8,799 bases of DNA. Origin: UBA8437 sp003445035. GTDB taxonomy: Bacteria; Planctomycetota; Planctomycetia; Planctomycetales; Planctomycetaceae. The translations under genes were made by a program, and so were the position numbers. The notes beneath the pieces were generated by a model. It made no database searches. It worked only from the letters and a program-made list of their open reading frames with translations, and was not told the origin of the DNA. Within the stretch, counting starts at the first letter, position 1. Each line of letters starts with the position of its first letter. This document shows, one piece after another, positions 1 to 7,542 of this stretch. Location of the stretch: the NCBI GenBank assembly GCA_937901285.1, contig CALCHI010000478.1:1-8799 (forward strand), written 5' to 3'.

Positions 1-1724
1 TGCGTGTTGATTGGCCGGCGTGCCTGGGATCCTCCCGACACCTGCAATTCGCAGGTGACATGGGCGTACCGGACCAGGTCGCGCGGCTTGCCGGTGGCAT
101 CGGAATAGACCGCTTTTCCGTAGAGACGCACCAGGCGGGCATCGATCTTGGCGCCGGTCTTGGCCGACAGGATGACCGCTGCACGCGTCAGTCCGGATGG
201 GATTGTGACGGGTGTGGCTGTGACCCCTTCGGGGAGCCCTTCGACTTTCAGTTCGACCGGACCGGTGAAGCCGTTCTGCCGGCTCAGGTTGACAAACCAG
301 ATCATGCGTGTGCCGGGCGCGAGTTGAGCGTAGTAGTACTTGCCGTGCAGTTCGAATTCGGGAGTCGCGGGTTCGGCCCGCAGGTTGTAGATGAACCGCT
401 CGCCCCCCCGGTTGTGGAGATCTCGTACCGACACAAAAAACTTGCCGTCCGCGGGCGCCTTGAATTGCAGCTTGGCGTCCTTGGTGTAGTACCCGTCGTC
501 GCCGTCGGCCACTTTCTTTCCGGACGAATCAAATACGTCGATCACGCTGTCCAGCGGCAGATCACGTCGGTCGGACTCGATTTCAAACAGGTAGTACTGG
601 CCCTTCTTGGCATCGAAGGAGTAGTAGTGAACTTCGTCGGGCTGGGAGAACCGTGCGTTGGCTCCCACTGGCAGCGACAGAGGGGTCGCTTTGGCCATCG
701 AGTGGTTCCCGCTGGCGATCAGCTGGGGATGGTCGCTCACCAGCACCTGCACGGGGTTCGTTTGGCCGCGGGGCGTCTTGACGGAGATCCGCTTCCACCC
801 GATGGACTCGTCATCGGCGGAACGCAACGTGGTTTTTTGGAGCCCCCCCAGGTTGTGTCCGACGACCGCCGCCTGGGTTGTCTTTCCCCGTTGAACGGCC
901 ATGGGAAAGAACGCATGGGCGAACGGTTGGTCGGTAATCTCGACGCAGTAAACGTACTTGGGGTTGCCGATGAAACGGGTGTCGCGGACTTCCAGGAAAT
1001 AGCTGCCGTCTTCGGGGAGCTTGAACGACAGAAAAGAATCGCCGCCGACGAAGTTGTCGTTCTCGGCCAGGACCTGTCCGTTGGCCCTGCGAAGCGTCAG
1101 GATCGAGTCCATCAGGTACATCACGCTGCCACCGCTGCCACCGGACTGCATGCTGTGAACAGCCTTGGTCACCCGCTGGGCGTAGATGTTGACGGTGACT
1201 TCCTGTCCCGCCTTTCCGGTGAACTGGTAGTAGTCGACGTCTTCGGCATTTCCGCACATGCCGCAGATGGCGACCGGGAACGTCACTTTCTGGGCTGTGG
1301 CGGTCGAACCGTTTTCGTCTTTCGATTCGTTGACCACCGGGTAACCGGTCACCAGCAGGTGCGAGACGCTGGAGACGGCGGTTTTGGTCGCAATGCGGAA
1401 CTCGTAAATGCCCAGTGGCTGGTTGGCCGGAACGTCGGCTTCGAAGCGAAACGGCGTGCCGGGCGTGCCTCGCCCCTGGTGAGGTGCCGGTTTTGGCTTC
1501 GTCTCCAGGCACTTCATCTTGATGCCGGGCCGGTCAAAGAACACCTTGTACGATCCGTCGAGCGTGTAGTTGGAGCGGACGTTGATCGTCGTCTTCTTGC
1601 CCCGCTGGACGGCCACGGGTGTCGTCGAACACAGCTGCCGGAAACCAATGGTGGATTCGGCCTGGAGCGGCGTCACCAAAAGGCACAGGGCGGCAACAGC
1701 ACGTGACAGGCGGCGAAGTGTCAT
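1..1724 (-). CDS. Secreted pre-peptidase C-terminal (PPC) domain protein, 3' end beyond window
   Basis: The minus frame from ATG at 1724 is open for 574 codons to the window edge, so the true C-terminus lies outside. The first 22 residues form a Sec signal peptide: two arginines, then AVAALCLLV, with likely cleavage after LQA. Two PPC-type beta-sandwich domains follow, at about residues 136-262 and 340-450. Each has the family pattern of a DVDYYQF or EVHYYSF strand, a D-S-hydrophobic strand (DSILTLR, DSVIDVFD), then GSYFLEVRD or GKFFVSVRD. Residues 455-560 look like a further beta-sandwich (FTGPVELKVEGLPEGVTA). PPC domains are non-catalytic modules of secreted proteins; no catalytic domain is visible. 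The gene starts 56 bp after the DUF1501 stop on the same strand, so co-transcription is likely. The Shine-Dalgarno is weak; the start rests on the signal peptide. A CXXC pair (C154, C157) sits in the first PPC domain. The assignment is firm for the fold and unknown for the role. Confidence 0.88.
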   Translation of the reverse strand, partial: MTLRRLSRAVAALCLLVTPLQAESTIGFRQLCSTTPVAVQRGKKTTINVRSNYTLDGSYKVFFDRPGIKMKCLETKPKPAPHQGRGTPGTPFRFEADVPANQPLGIYEFRIATKTAVSSVSHLLVTGYPVVNESKDENGSTATAQKVTFPVAICGMCGNAEDVDYYQFTGKAGQEVTVNIYAQRVTKAVHSMQSGGSGGSVMYLMDSILTLRRANGQVLAENDNFVGGDSFLSFKLPEDGSYFLEVRDTRFIGNPKYVYCVEITDQPFAHAFFPMAVQRGKTTQAAVVGHNLGGLQKTTLRSADDESIGWKRISVKTPRGQTNPVQVLVSDHPQLIASGNHSMAKATPLSLPVGANARFSQPDEVHYYSFDAKKGQYYLFEIESDRRDLPLDSVIDVFDSSGKKVADGDDGYYTKDAKLQFKAPADGKFFVSVRDLHNRGGERFIYNLRAEPATPEFELHGKYYYAQLAPGTRMIWFVNLSRQNGFTGPVELKVEGLPEGVTATPVTIPSGLTRAAVILSAKTGAKIDARLVRLYGKAVYSDATGKPRDLVRYAHVTCELQVSGGSQARRPINT

Positions 1725-1780
1725 GGTGGACCGTTCCGGGGGAGAAGCTGCTCGAAGGTGTCGGTCGGGACTGCCGGCGG

Positions 1781-3109
1781 CTAGCTCATCAACTCCGGGA
1801 TGACGTTGCCGTCGCAAACCTGCACAGGTCGTCCGTCTCCGGTGACATGCAGGGTGTCCAGGGGGATCCCGAGTTTCGCGTAAATCGTCGCGGCGATGTC
1901 TTCGGAGTAATACTCTTTGCCGACCGGACGCGCGCCCGTCGCATCGGTTTTTCCGATCACCCTGCCGGGGGGAGTGCCCGCACCGGCAAAACAGATCGGC
2001 CCGGCCGTGGGCCAGTGGTCGCGGCCCGCTGCCGAGTTGATCAGCGGTGTCCGTCCGAAGTCGGTCATCCAGACGACCAGTGTCGACTCGAGCAACCCAC
2101 GCTCTTTCAGGTCCAGGATCAGCGCCGGGAACGCCTGGTCCAGCGGCGGCAGCAGGTGCCTGAGTTTCGAGAAGTTGTTGACGTGGGTGTCCCAGCTCGG
2201 ACTCGACACCGTCACGAATCGCGAGCCGGCTTCGATCAGCCGACGGGCCAGCAGACAACTCTGGCCAAGATTCGTTCGCCCAAACTTGTCCCTCGTCTCG
2301 GCACTTTCCTTGTCCAGGTCAAACGCCTTCTGGGTTGCCGGCGAGGTGATCATGCTGAAGGCGTTCTGGTAGTAGCCGTCGATGGCCGAAAGCGCGGCCG
2401 GCTGCTTCTCGACGCCTCGCTGCAGGCGATCGATGGCCGCCAGCGCCTGCCGTCGTCGGCTGACGCGGGCCAGGCTCACGCCGCCCGGCAGGGTCACGTC
2501 GCGGACGGTGAAGTCCTTCTTGTTGGGGTCACCGGGCAACTCGAACGGGTTGTAGCGGATTCCCAGGTAACCCGCCGTGCCACCACCGTGGACACGGTCG
2601 ACCTGTGTGCCAATCTGGATGAACGGAGGCAGGTTGGTTCGGGGCCCCTTCTCCCTGGCCAGGACGGAACCGAAGCAGGGATAGGTGATCGACGGGTTGA
2701 GTTTCTTGCCCGACATCATGATGGCGTCGGCAACGCCGTGGCCGGCATTCTGCGGATTGAGGTTCCGCATCACCGAGAACTGCTTGAGGTGTTTCGCGAA
2801 GTGGGACATCTTGTCGGTGAACTGGATTCCCGGCAACGCGGTGTCAATCACGCCGAACTCGCCCCGCACCTCCGACTTGGCTTCGGGCTTCGGGTCGGTG
2901 CTTTCGTGGTGACTGGTTCCGCCTCGCGTCCAGATCAGGATGCAGTTGACGTCCGCGGCCTGCGACTTGTTCTTCGCGGCCCCTTGTGCCTCGGCACGCA
3001 ACAGTGTTTCCAGCGAGAGTCCCAGTCCACCCAGGGCACCAACCTGCAACATGAAGTGTCGCCGGGTCGATTCGCAGTCGCTGGTTTGTTCAGCAAAGAG
3101 ATTCAACAC
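1781..3109 (-). CDS. DUF1501 family protein with Tat signal
   Basis: This 442-residue protein has a twin-arginine signal (TRRHFMLQ, R16 R17) followed by a glycine/leucine-rich stretch, GALGGLGLSLETLL, so export in folded form is likely. The DUF1501 core is clear: ILIWTRGGTSHHESTDPKP near residues 57-75, WDTH at 306-309, DFGRTP at 350-355 and GRDHW at 362-366. DUF1501 belongs to the alkaline phosphatase/sulfatase superfamily; the His and Asp residues in the last three motifs are plausible metal ligands, but no substrate is known. The start is GTG at 3109, chosen because GAGGTGA lies six bases upstream and because the signal follows directly. The stop is TAG at 1781-1783. It is the first gene of a leftward pair with the PPC protein and diverges from the DUF1549/DUF1553 gene. 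It differs strongly from the other DUF1501 gene here, so the two are not a recent duplication. Confidence 0.93.
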   Translation of the reverse strand: MLNLFAEQTSDCESTRRHFMLQVGALGGLGLSLETLLRAEAQGAAKNKSQAADVNCILIWTRGGTSHHESTDPKPEAKSEVRGEFGVIDTALPGIQFTDKMSHFAKHLKQFSVMRNLNPQNAGHGVADAIMMSGKKLNPSITYPCFGSVLAREKGPRTNLPPFIQIGTQVDRVHGGGTAGYLGIRYNPFELPGDPNKKDFTVRDVTLPGGVSLARVSRRRQALAAIDRLQRGVEKQPAALSAIDGYYQNAFSMITSPATQKAFDLDKESAETRDKFGRTNLGQSCLLARRLIEAGSRFVTVSSPSWDTHVNNFSKLRHLLPPLDQAFPALILDLKERGLLESTLVVWMTDFGRTPLINSAAGRDHWPTAGPICFAGAGTPPGRVIGKTDATGARPVGKEYYSEDIAATIYAKLGIPLDTLHVTGDGRPVQVCDGNVIPELMS

Positions 3110-3115
3110 GGCAGA

Positions 3116-3122
3116 TCACCTC
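3116..3122 (-). promoter_or_regulatory. Ribosome binding site deciding a GTG start
   Basis: On the minus strand the bases read GAGGTGA, six bases before GTG at 3109-3107. This supports GTG over any internal ATG; the next in-frame ATG is codon 20, which would cut off the twin-arginine motif. Confidence 0.7.
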
Positions 3123-3179
3123 TTGTATGGACGCAACTGGTGAACATGGTCCGAACTCAACACGATCGTCAACTCGTTG

Positions 3180-3208
3180 TTGAAGACCGTGATTTGAGCC
3201 GATACACT
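3180..3208 (+). promoter_or_regulatory. Possible sigma-70-type promoter for the DUF1549/DUF1553 gene
   Basis: TTGAAG at 3180-3185 (4 of 6 to TTGACA) and TACACT at 3203-3208 (4 of 6 to TATAAT) are separated by 17 bp. Transcription would begin near 3215 and leave a leader of about 110 bases before the ATG at 3325. The match is moderate and planctomycete promoter consensus is poorly known to me, so this is a candidate only. Confidence 0.3.
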
Positions 3209-3282
3209 CGAATTTCCGGTGTGAGTGGTTTGTGCTGCTCCGAATTCCGCTCCACATTCCCCGCTACTGGAGAAATCGGGTC

Positions 3283-3299
3283 ACACGACGTGGTCGTGT
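3283..3299. repeat. 17-bp perfect palindrome in the leader of the DUF1549/DUF1553 gene
   Basis: The arms ACACGAC and GTCGTGT are exact reverse complements around a 3-base centre (GTG). The site lies 25 bases before the ATG at 3325 and downstream of the candidate promoter. It could be an operator for a dimeric regulator or a small hairpin in the mRNA leader. No regulator gene is in the window, and arms of this length can occur by chance. Confidence 0.4.
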
Positions 3300-3312
3300 T
3301 GATTTTCGGTCG

Positions 3313-3318
3313 AAGGGA
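3313..3318 (+). promoter_or_regulatory. Ribosome binding site deciding the 3325 start
   Basis: AAGGGA lies six bases before ATG at 3325. The upstream in-frame GTG at 3232 has no comparable purine run, and using it would put 31 arginine-rich residues before a clear signal peptide. Confidence 0.55.
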
Positions 3319-3324
3319 CGTCTC

Positions 3325-5835
3325 ATGGCTTGGACTGCCGCATTTCGAACTTGGTCTCTACCAGGCAGCATCGTCCTGATAGCCATGGTATCCGTTGGAG
3401 AAGTTGGCGTCCATGCGGAGAATTCGCCCGGGTCGTTCCGTGTCCAACCGCAGCACGCCAGGCTGGTTGGAAACCTCGCCCGGCTGCAATTGCAGGTGAC
3501 CGGAACCGACGAGCGTGGCCGGTCTCTCGATTTCACCCGTGATGTTTCCTACAGCGTCAGCGATGGCGGAGTGGCGTCGGTTTCGAAGACGGGGGCCGTT
3601 GTTCCCCTGGCATCGGGAACCGGAAAGATCCTCGTGCGGCATGGAACCCGGTCGGTTGAGATTCCCGTGACCGTCAGCGACTTCCTGCCACGGGCCGAGG
3701 TCAGTTTCACCCGCGATGTGATGCCCGTTCTCAGCCGATCCGGATGCAACCAGGGAACCTGTCATGGTGCACAGTTCGGCAAGGGCGGCTTCAAGCTTTC
3801 GCTTCTCGGGTTTGCTCCCGAGCGGGACTACGCACCAATTGTTCGTGATGAGCTCAGGAGACGGGTTTCGCTGCTGAAGCCCGAGGACAGCCTGATACTC
3901 AACAAGGCGATGCTGGAGATCGGGCACGGTGGCGGCAGGAGATTCCGGCACGGTTCCTACGATCACCAGGTCCTTGTCGCGTGGTTGAGTGCCGGCGTCC
4001 CCGCACCGGTTGCCGACGATCCCGTGGTCGTCGGACTGGCTCTTGAGCCGAAAGAACGCAATTACCTCGTTGACCAGGGCCAGCAGTTGCGAGTCGTTGC
4101 CCGTTACAGCGACAAGACCATGCGAGACGTCACCCGCACCGCCCGGTACGACGCCCTCAACGAGGGAGTCGCAACGGTCACCGAGGACGGTTACATCACG
4201 GCCGTCGGAAAAGGCCAGGCCGCCGTGATGGTTCGCTACGGTGGCCAGGCGAAAGTTTCGCTGGTGACGTCCCCATTCAGGGACAACGTTGATCTTGCCG
4301 GATTTCAGCCGAACAACTTCATCGACGAACATGTCATGGCCCGCTGGAAACGGTTGGGCACCCGGCCGTCAACGCCCTGCACCGACGCCGAGTTCATCCG
4401 CCGCGCGTATCTCGATTCCATCGGGACCCTGCCCACGACCGGGAAAGTCGAGGCGTTTCTCAAGTCGACCCGGCCCGACAAGCGGGACCAGCTTGTCGAC
4501 GAACTCCTAGGCCTCACCGGGGATCCGAAGCGCGATCTGCACGTCGGGTCGTGGAGTGCTTACTGGGCGTTGAAGTGGGGCGACCTGCTGCGGAACAACC
4601 GCAAGCAGACCGGCGTGGGTGGCATGTGGAGCCTGTCCAACTGGATCAGGCGGTCGTTGCGAGAGAACATGCCCGTCGACCAGTTTGTCCGCGAGATCAT
4701 CACGGCCCGGGGGTCGACGTTGAAGAACGGCCCGGCCAATTTCTTTCGCATCTCTCGCAAGCCGACCGATCTTGCCGAGACCACCGCCCAGGTGTTTCTT
4801 GGTGTTCGAATTCAGTGTGCCCGTTGTCACCATCATCCGTACGAGGTCTACAGCCAGGCGGACTACTACGGGCTGGCCGCGTTCTTCACGCGGGTCGGAA
4901 TCAAGAACAACAGCAAGTTCGACCAGCTCGCCGGTGAACCGATCGTCATCCTCAGAAACTCGGGGTCGATTGCTCATCCACGCCTGGGCAAGACGATGGC
5001 TCCCACGCCGCTTCTGGGCAAGCCGATTGACGTCAAGGGGATCCGTGACCTGCGACGACCGCTGGCCGACTGGCTCACGGCCAGGGACAACAAGCTGTTC
5101 TCCCGCAACATCGTCAATCGCATCTGGTCGTATTTCATGGGGTCGGGACTCGTCGAGCCCGTCGATGACATGCGGGCGACCAATCCCGCGTCGAACCCAG
5201 AACTTCTCAATGCCCTTGGTGACCACCTGGTCGAGAGCAAATTCGACCTCCGCAAGCTGATGCGGTCGATCATGAGGTCCCGGGTCTACCAGCTCAGTTC
5301 GAATGTCCTCCCCGAAAACGCGGGGGATCGCCGCTTCTACCCGCACTACAACATCAAGCGGCTGCCGGCCGAGGTCCTGCTCGACGCCATCGATTCCGCC
5401 TGTGGGACCCACGAGCCATTTGGCGGCGTGCCCCTGGGCACCCGGGCCATCGAGCTCCCCGATCCGAACTTCAACTCCTACTTCCTCGACACCCTGGGGC
5501 GGCCACAACGCGCCATTGCCTGCGAGTGCGAACGCACCGCCGAACCCAACCTGGCCCAGGTCCTGCACATTGCCAACGGCGAGTTGCTCAGCCGAAAACT
5601 GGCCGACAACACCGGGCGGATCTCGAAACTCACCGGTTCCGGAACCCTCGAGAAAGAAGCGGGTGCCCGGCGAGCCATCCACCAGCTTTACCTGTCCGCC
5701 TACAGCCGGGCTCCCACCCCCGACGAACTGGTCCAGTGCCGGAAGATCATCACTCGCGCCCCCAAGCTTCGTGAGGGCCTGGAAGATCTGCTGTGGGCGC
5801 TGTTGAACAGCCGCGAGTTCCTGTTCAACCACTAG
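3325..5835 (+). CDS. Secreted DUF1549/DUF1553 (PSCyt2/PSD1) protein with Ig-like domains and two haem-type motifs
   Basis: The product has 836 residues from ATG 3325. Residues 1-31 are a Sec signal peptide (SIVLIAMVSV, cleavage after VHA). A bacterial Ig-like (Big_2-type) domain spans about 36-118. A cytochrome-like segment follows with CNQGTCH at 141-147, a CX4CH spacing, and GGFKLSLLGF. A second Ig-like domain lies at about 233-315. DUF1549 (PSCyt2) covers about 330-535 and contains CARCH at 498-502, a canonical CXXCH followed by two more histidines. DUF1553 (PSD1) runs from about 575 (DLRRPLADWLT) to the end, closing with the family tail LLWALLNSREFLFNH. These domains typify Planctomycetota; the motifs suggest covalent haem, but function is not established. 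It diverges from one DUF1501 gene and precedes another by 133 bp, the usual partnership. The open frame extends upstream to GTG 3232, rejected for lack of a ribosome site. Confidence 0.94.
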   Translation: MAWTAAFRTWSLPGSIVLIAMVSVGEVGVHAENSPGSFRVQPQHARLVGNLARLQLQVTGTDERGRSLDFTRDVSYSVSDGGVASVSKTGAVVPLASGTGKILVRHGTRSVEIPVTVSDFLPRAEVSFTRDVMPVLSRSGCNQGTCHGAQFGKGGFKLSLLGFAPERDYAPIVRDELRRRVSLLKPEDSLILNKAMLEIGHGGGRRFRHGSYDHQVLVAWLSAGVPAPVADDPVVVGLALEPKERNYLVDQGQQLRVVARYSDKTMRDVTRTARYDALNEGVATVTEDGYITAVGKGQAAVMVRYGGQAKVSLVTSPFRDNVDLAGFQPNNFIDEHVMARWKRLGTRPSTPCTDAEFIRRAYLDSIGTLPTTGKVEAFLKSTRPDKRDQLVDELLGLTGDPKRDLHVGSWSAYWALKWGDLLRNNRKQTGVGGMWSLSNWIRRSLRENMPVDQFVREIITARGSTLKNGPANFFRISRKPTDLAETTAQVFLGVRIQCARCHHHPYEVYSQADYYGLAAFFTRVGIKNNSKFDQLAGEPIVILRNSGSIAHPRLGKTMAPTPLLGKPIDVKGIRDLRRPLADWLTARDNKLFSRNIVNRIWSYFMGSGLVEPVDDMRATNPASNPELLNALGDHLVESKFDLRKLMRSIMRSRVYQLSSNVLPENAGDRRFYPHYNIKRLPAEVLLDAIDSACGTHEPFGGVPLGTRAIELPDPNFNSYFLDTLGRPQRAIACECERTAEPNLAQVLHIANGELLSRKLADNTGRISKLTGSGTLEKEAGARRAIHQLYLSAYSRAPTPDELVQCRKIITRAPKLREGLEDLLWALLNSREFLFNH

Positions 5836-5873
5836 GGGAAGGCACCGGAAGCCGACCGCCGCCGATGCTGCTG

Positions 5874-5901
5874 GTGGCAGATCGTCAGATGGGAGTATAA
5901 T
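5874..5901 (+). promoter_or_regulatory. Candidate promoter for the second DUF1501 gene
   Basis: A perfect TATAAT at 5896-5901 is preceded, with a 16-bp spacer, by GTGGCA (4 of 6 to TTGACA). A perfect -10 hexamer stands out in this GC-rich non-coding gap. It lies 67 bases before the ATG at 5969. It suggests that the gene can be transcribed independently of the gene upstream. Confidence 0.45.
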
Positions 5902-5968
5902 CCTGTCTGTGAATCCTCCGACGGACGACCGCGCGTCTGCCGGTGCTGTTTGATCCTGGAGTTCGTCG

Positions 5969-7453
5969 ATGCTGTCGATTCGTGACACCGCGCGTTCCGC
6001 AATAGGACGACGAGAGTGGTTGCGCATCGGTGGGCTCAACACCCTCGGTCTCTCGCTGCCGGGATTCCTGGCGGCCCAGGAACAGGACACGGCAGGCAAC
6101 ACGGCCGATCCGACGTTCGGGCGGGCCAAGAACGTCATCTACCTGTACCTGGGTGGCGGCCCGCCGCAACACGAGACCTTCGATCCGAAACCCGATGCCC
6201 CCGCGGCGGTCCGCGGCGCGTTTGGTCCCATCCACACCAACATTCCCGGAATCCAGTTCTCGGAACTGCTGCCCCGGACGGCGCGGATGGCCGACCAACT
6301 GGCTGTCTGTCGCGCCATGTCGACCAACGACAACATCCATTCCACCAGCGGGTACTGGGTGCTGACGGGGTACAAGTACAAGGGACCCGGTGCACGGACG
6401 ATTCAGCCCACCGATTGGCCCAACCTGGGGTCGATCGTGAAGGTGCTGAAGCCCAGTGAGAAGATCCCGTTCAGCTTCGTGTGGCTGCCCGAGCCGATCG
6501 TGGCCAATCCGGGAGTACTGATTTCCGGGCAGAGCGGAGGGTTCCTGGGTGCGCACGCCAACCCCGAGCGATTCACCTGTGATCCACAGACCCCCGGGTT
6601 TGCGGTCAAGGAGTTCGAGCTTCCGGCAGATGTCTCACCGCTTCGCCTCTCGAGCCGTTCCTCGTTGCTGGACCAGATCGACGGTCACTTCCGTAACGTG
6701 GAACGAATTGACGCCGTCCAGGATTTCGATCGTCACCGCCGCGAAGCGTTCGGGATTCTCTCCAACGGGAAGGCTCGTTCCGCGTTCTCCATCAAGCAGG
6801 AGCCGGCCAGGCTCCGTGACCGGTACGGCCGTGGCAAGTGGGGGCAGAGCGTGTTGCTGGCCCGGCGGTTGATCGAGGCCGGCGTGCGATTTGTTCACGT
6901 GCAGTGGCCGAGAGAGCCTGGCGATCTCAGCTCGAACCGTCCGACGTGGGACACTCATGCGGACAACAACAACCGGGTGAAGAACGTCCTCTGCCCCCAG
7001 TTCGATGTCGGTTTCACGGCACTGGTTGAAGATCTTGCCGACCGTGGACTGCTCGACGAGACACTGGTCGTGGCGGTGGGCGAATTCGGACGGACCCCGA
7101 AGTTCAATGGCGCGGGTGGTCGCGATCACTGGGGCCCGGTGTTCAGTTGTGCCCTGGCCGGAGCCGGCATTTCCGGTGGCCAGGTGTACGGGGCGAGTGA
7201 TGCCAATGGCGCGCAGCCACACAGCGGACGCGTGCTGCCCCAGGAACTGGCGGCCACCATCTTCCACCTGCTGGGGATCGGGCACAACGCGACATTTCGG
7301 GACCTTGCCGATCGCCCACACCATGTCTGCAATGGTCAGCCCCTGTACAAGCTGCTGGGCAACGCGCCGGCGACAGCTCGGCGGCAGGCGGCAACCGGCG
7401 TGGTCGCTCCGGTCCCCGACTTCCGTCCGATTCACGCGAAGAAGACGGGCTGA
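5969..7453 (+). CDS. DUF1501 family protein with Tat signal (second paralogue)
   Basis: This 494-residue protein begins with a twin-arginine signal, GRREWLRIGG (R14 R15), followed by LNTLGLSLPGFLAAQ. The DUF1501 core reads VIYLYLGGGPPQHETFDPKP near 56-75, WDTH at 327-330, EFGRTP at 372-377 and GRDHW at 384-388. The family sits in the alkaline phosphatase/sulfatase superfamily; the His, Asp and Glu of these motifs are candidate metal ligands, with no known substrate. The ATG is supported by CTGGAG at 5956-5961, seven bases upstream. Compared with the leftward DUF1501 protein, it has EFGRTP where the other has DFGRTP and is 52 residues longer, partly from an insertion before WDTH (WPREPGDLSSNRPT) and a C-terminal extension. 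It follows the DUF1549/DUF1553 gene in the same direction, the arrangement usual for these families, and probably acts with it outside the cytoplasm. The stop is TGA at 7451-7453. Confidence 0.95.
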   Translation: MLSIRDTARSAIGRREWLRIGGLNTLGLSLPGFLAAQEQDTAGNTADPTFGRAKNVIYLYLGGGPPQHETFDPKPDAPAAVRGAFGPIHTNIPGIQFSELLPRTARMADQLAVCRAMSTNDNIHSTSGYWVLTGYKYKGPGARTIQPTDWPNLGSIVKVLKPSEKIPFSFVWLPEPIVANPGVLISGQSGGFLGAHANPERFTCDPQTPGFAVKEFELPADVSPLRLSSRSSLLDQIDGHFRNVERIDAVQDFDRHRREAFGILSNGKARSAFSIKQEPARLRDRYGRGKWGQSVLLARRLIEAGVRFVHVQWPREPGDLSSNRPTWDTHADNNNRVKNVLCPQFDVGFTALVEDLADRGLLDETLVVAVGEFGRTPKFNGAGGRDHWGPVFSCALAGAGISGGQVYGASDANGAQPHSGRVLPQELAATIFHLLGIGHNATFRDLADRPHHVCNGQPLYKLLGNAPATARRQAATGVVAPVPDFRPIHAKKTG

Positions 7454-7501
7454 ATCCGGAAACTGGCCGGACAACTTCAGGCCACAGCGGCCGGATCACC
7501 T
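7454..7501. other. Short intergenic stretch after the second DUF1501 gene
   Basis: These 48 bases precede the repeat scar. They contain ATCCGG near 7455 and CCGGAT near 7491, which could pair weakly, and TGGCC/GGCCA arms nearer the middle. No T tract follows, and I see no convincing terminator or gene here. Confidence 0.3.
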
Positions 7502-7542
7502 GGTCATCGCCTATTCGACGACGTCGGGGCTTCCGATCTGGT
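7502..7542. repeat. 41-bp perfect direct repeat, copy 1
   Basis: This segment is identical over 41 bases to 8377-8417, and the similarity continues to 7554 (49 of 53 matches). In the right-hand copy it covers the last codons, stop codon and first nine non-coding bases of the gene at the right edge. Identity past the stop codon argues for duplicated DNA rather than protein-level conservation alone. Confidence 0.9.

Noticed and set aside
60..1706. 548-codon plus-strand open frame
   Set aside because: It is antisense to the PPC protein, has no recognisable domain and a composition typical of a shadow frame in GC-rich DNA.
3232..3324. GTG start at 3232 for the DUF1549/DUF1553 gene
   Set aside because: There is no ribosome site, and it would add 31 arginine-rich residues before a complete signal peptide that begins at ATG 3325.
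1619..3379. 586-codon plus-strand open frame
   Set aside because: It runs antisense through the whole DUF1501 gene and the divergent intergenic region; the minus strand has all family motifs and a ribosome site.
4507..6138. 543-codon minus-strand open frame
   Set aside because: It is antisense to the DUF1549/DUF1553 gene and to the start of the second DUF1501 gene; no domain is visible.
6635..7474. 279-codon minus-strand open frame
   Set aside because: It is antisense to the second DUF1501 gene, whose motifs WDTH, EFGRTP and GRDHW are on the plus strand.
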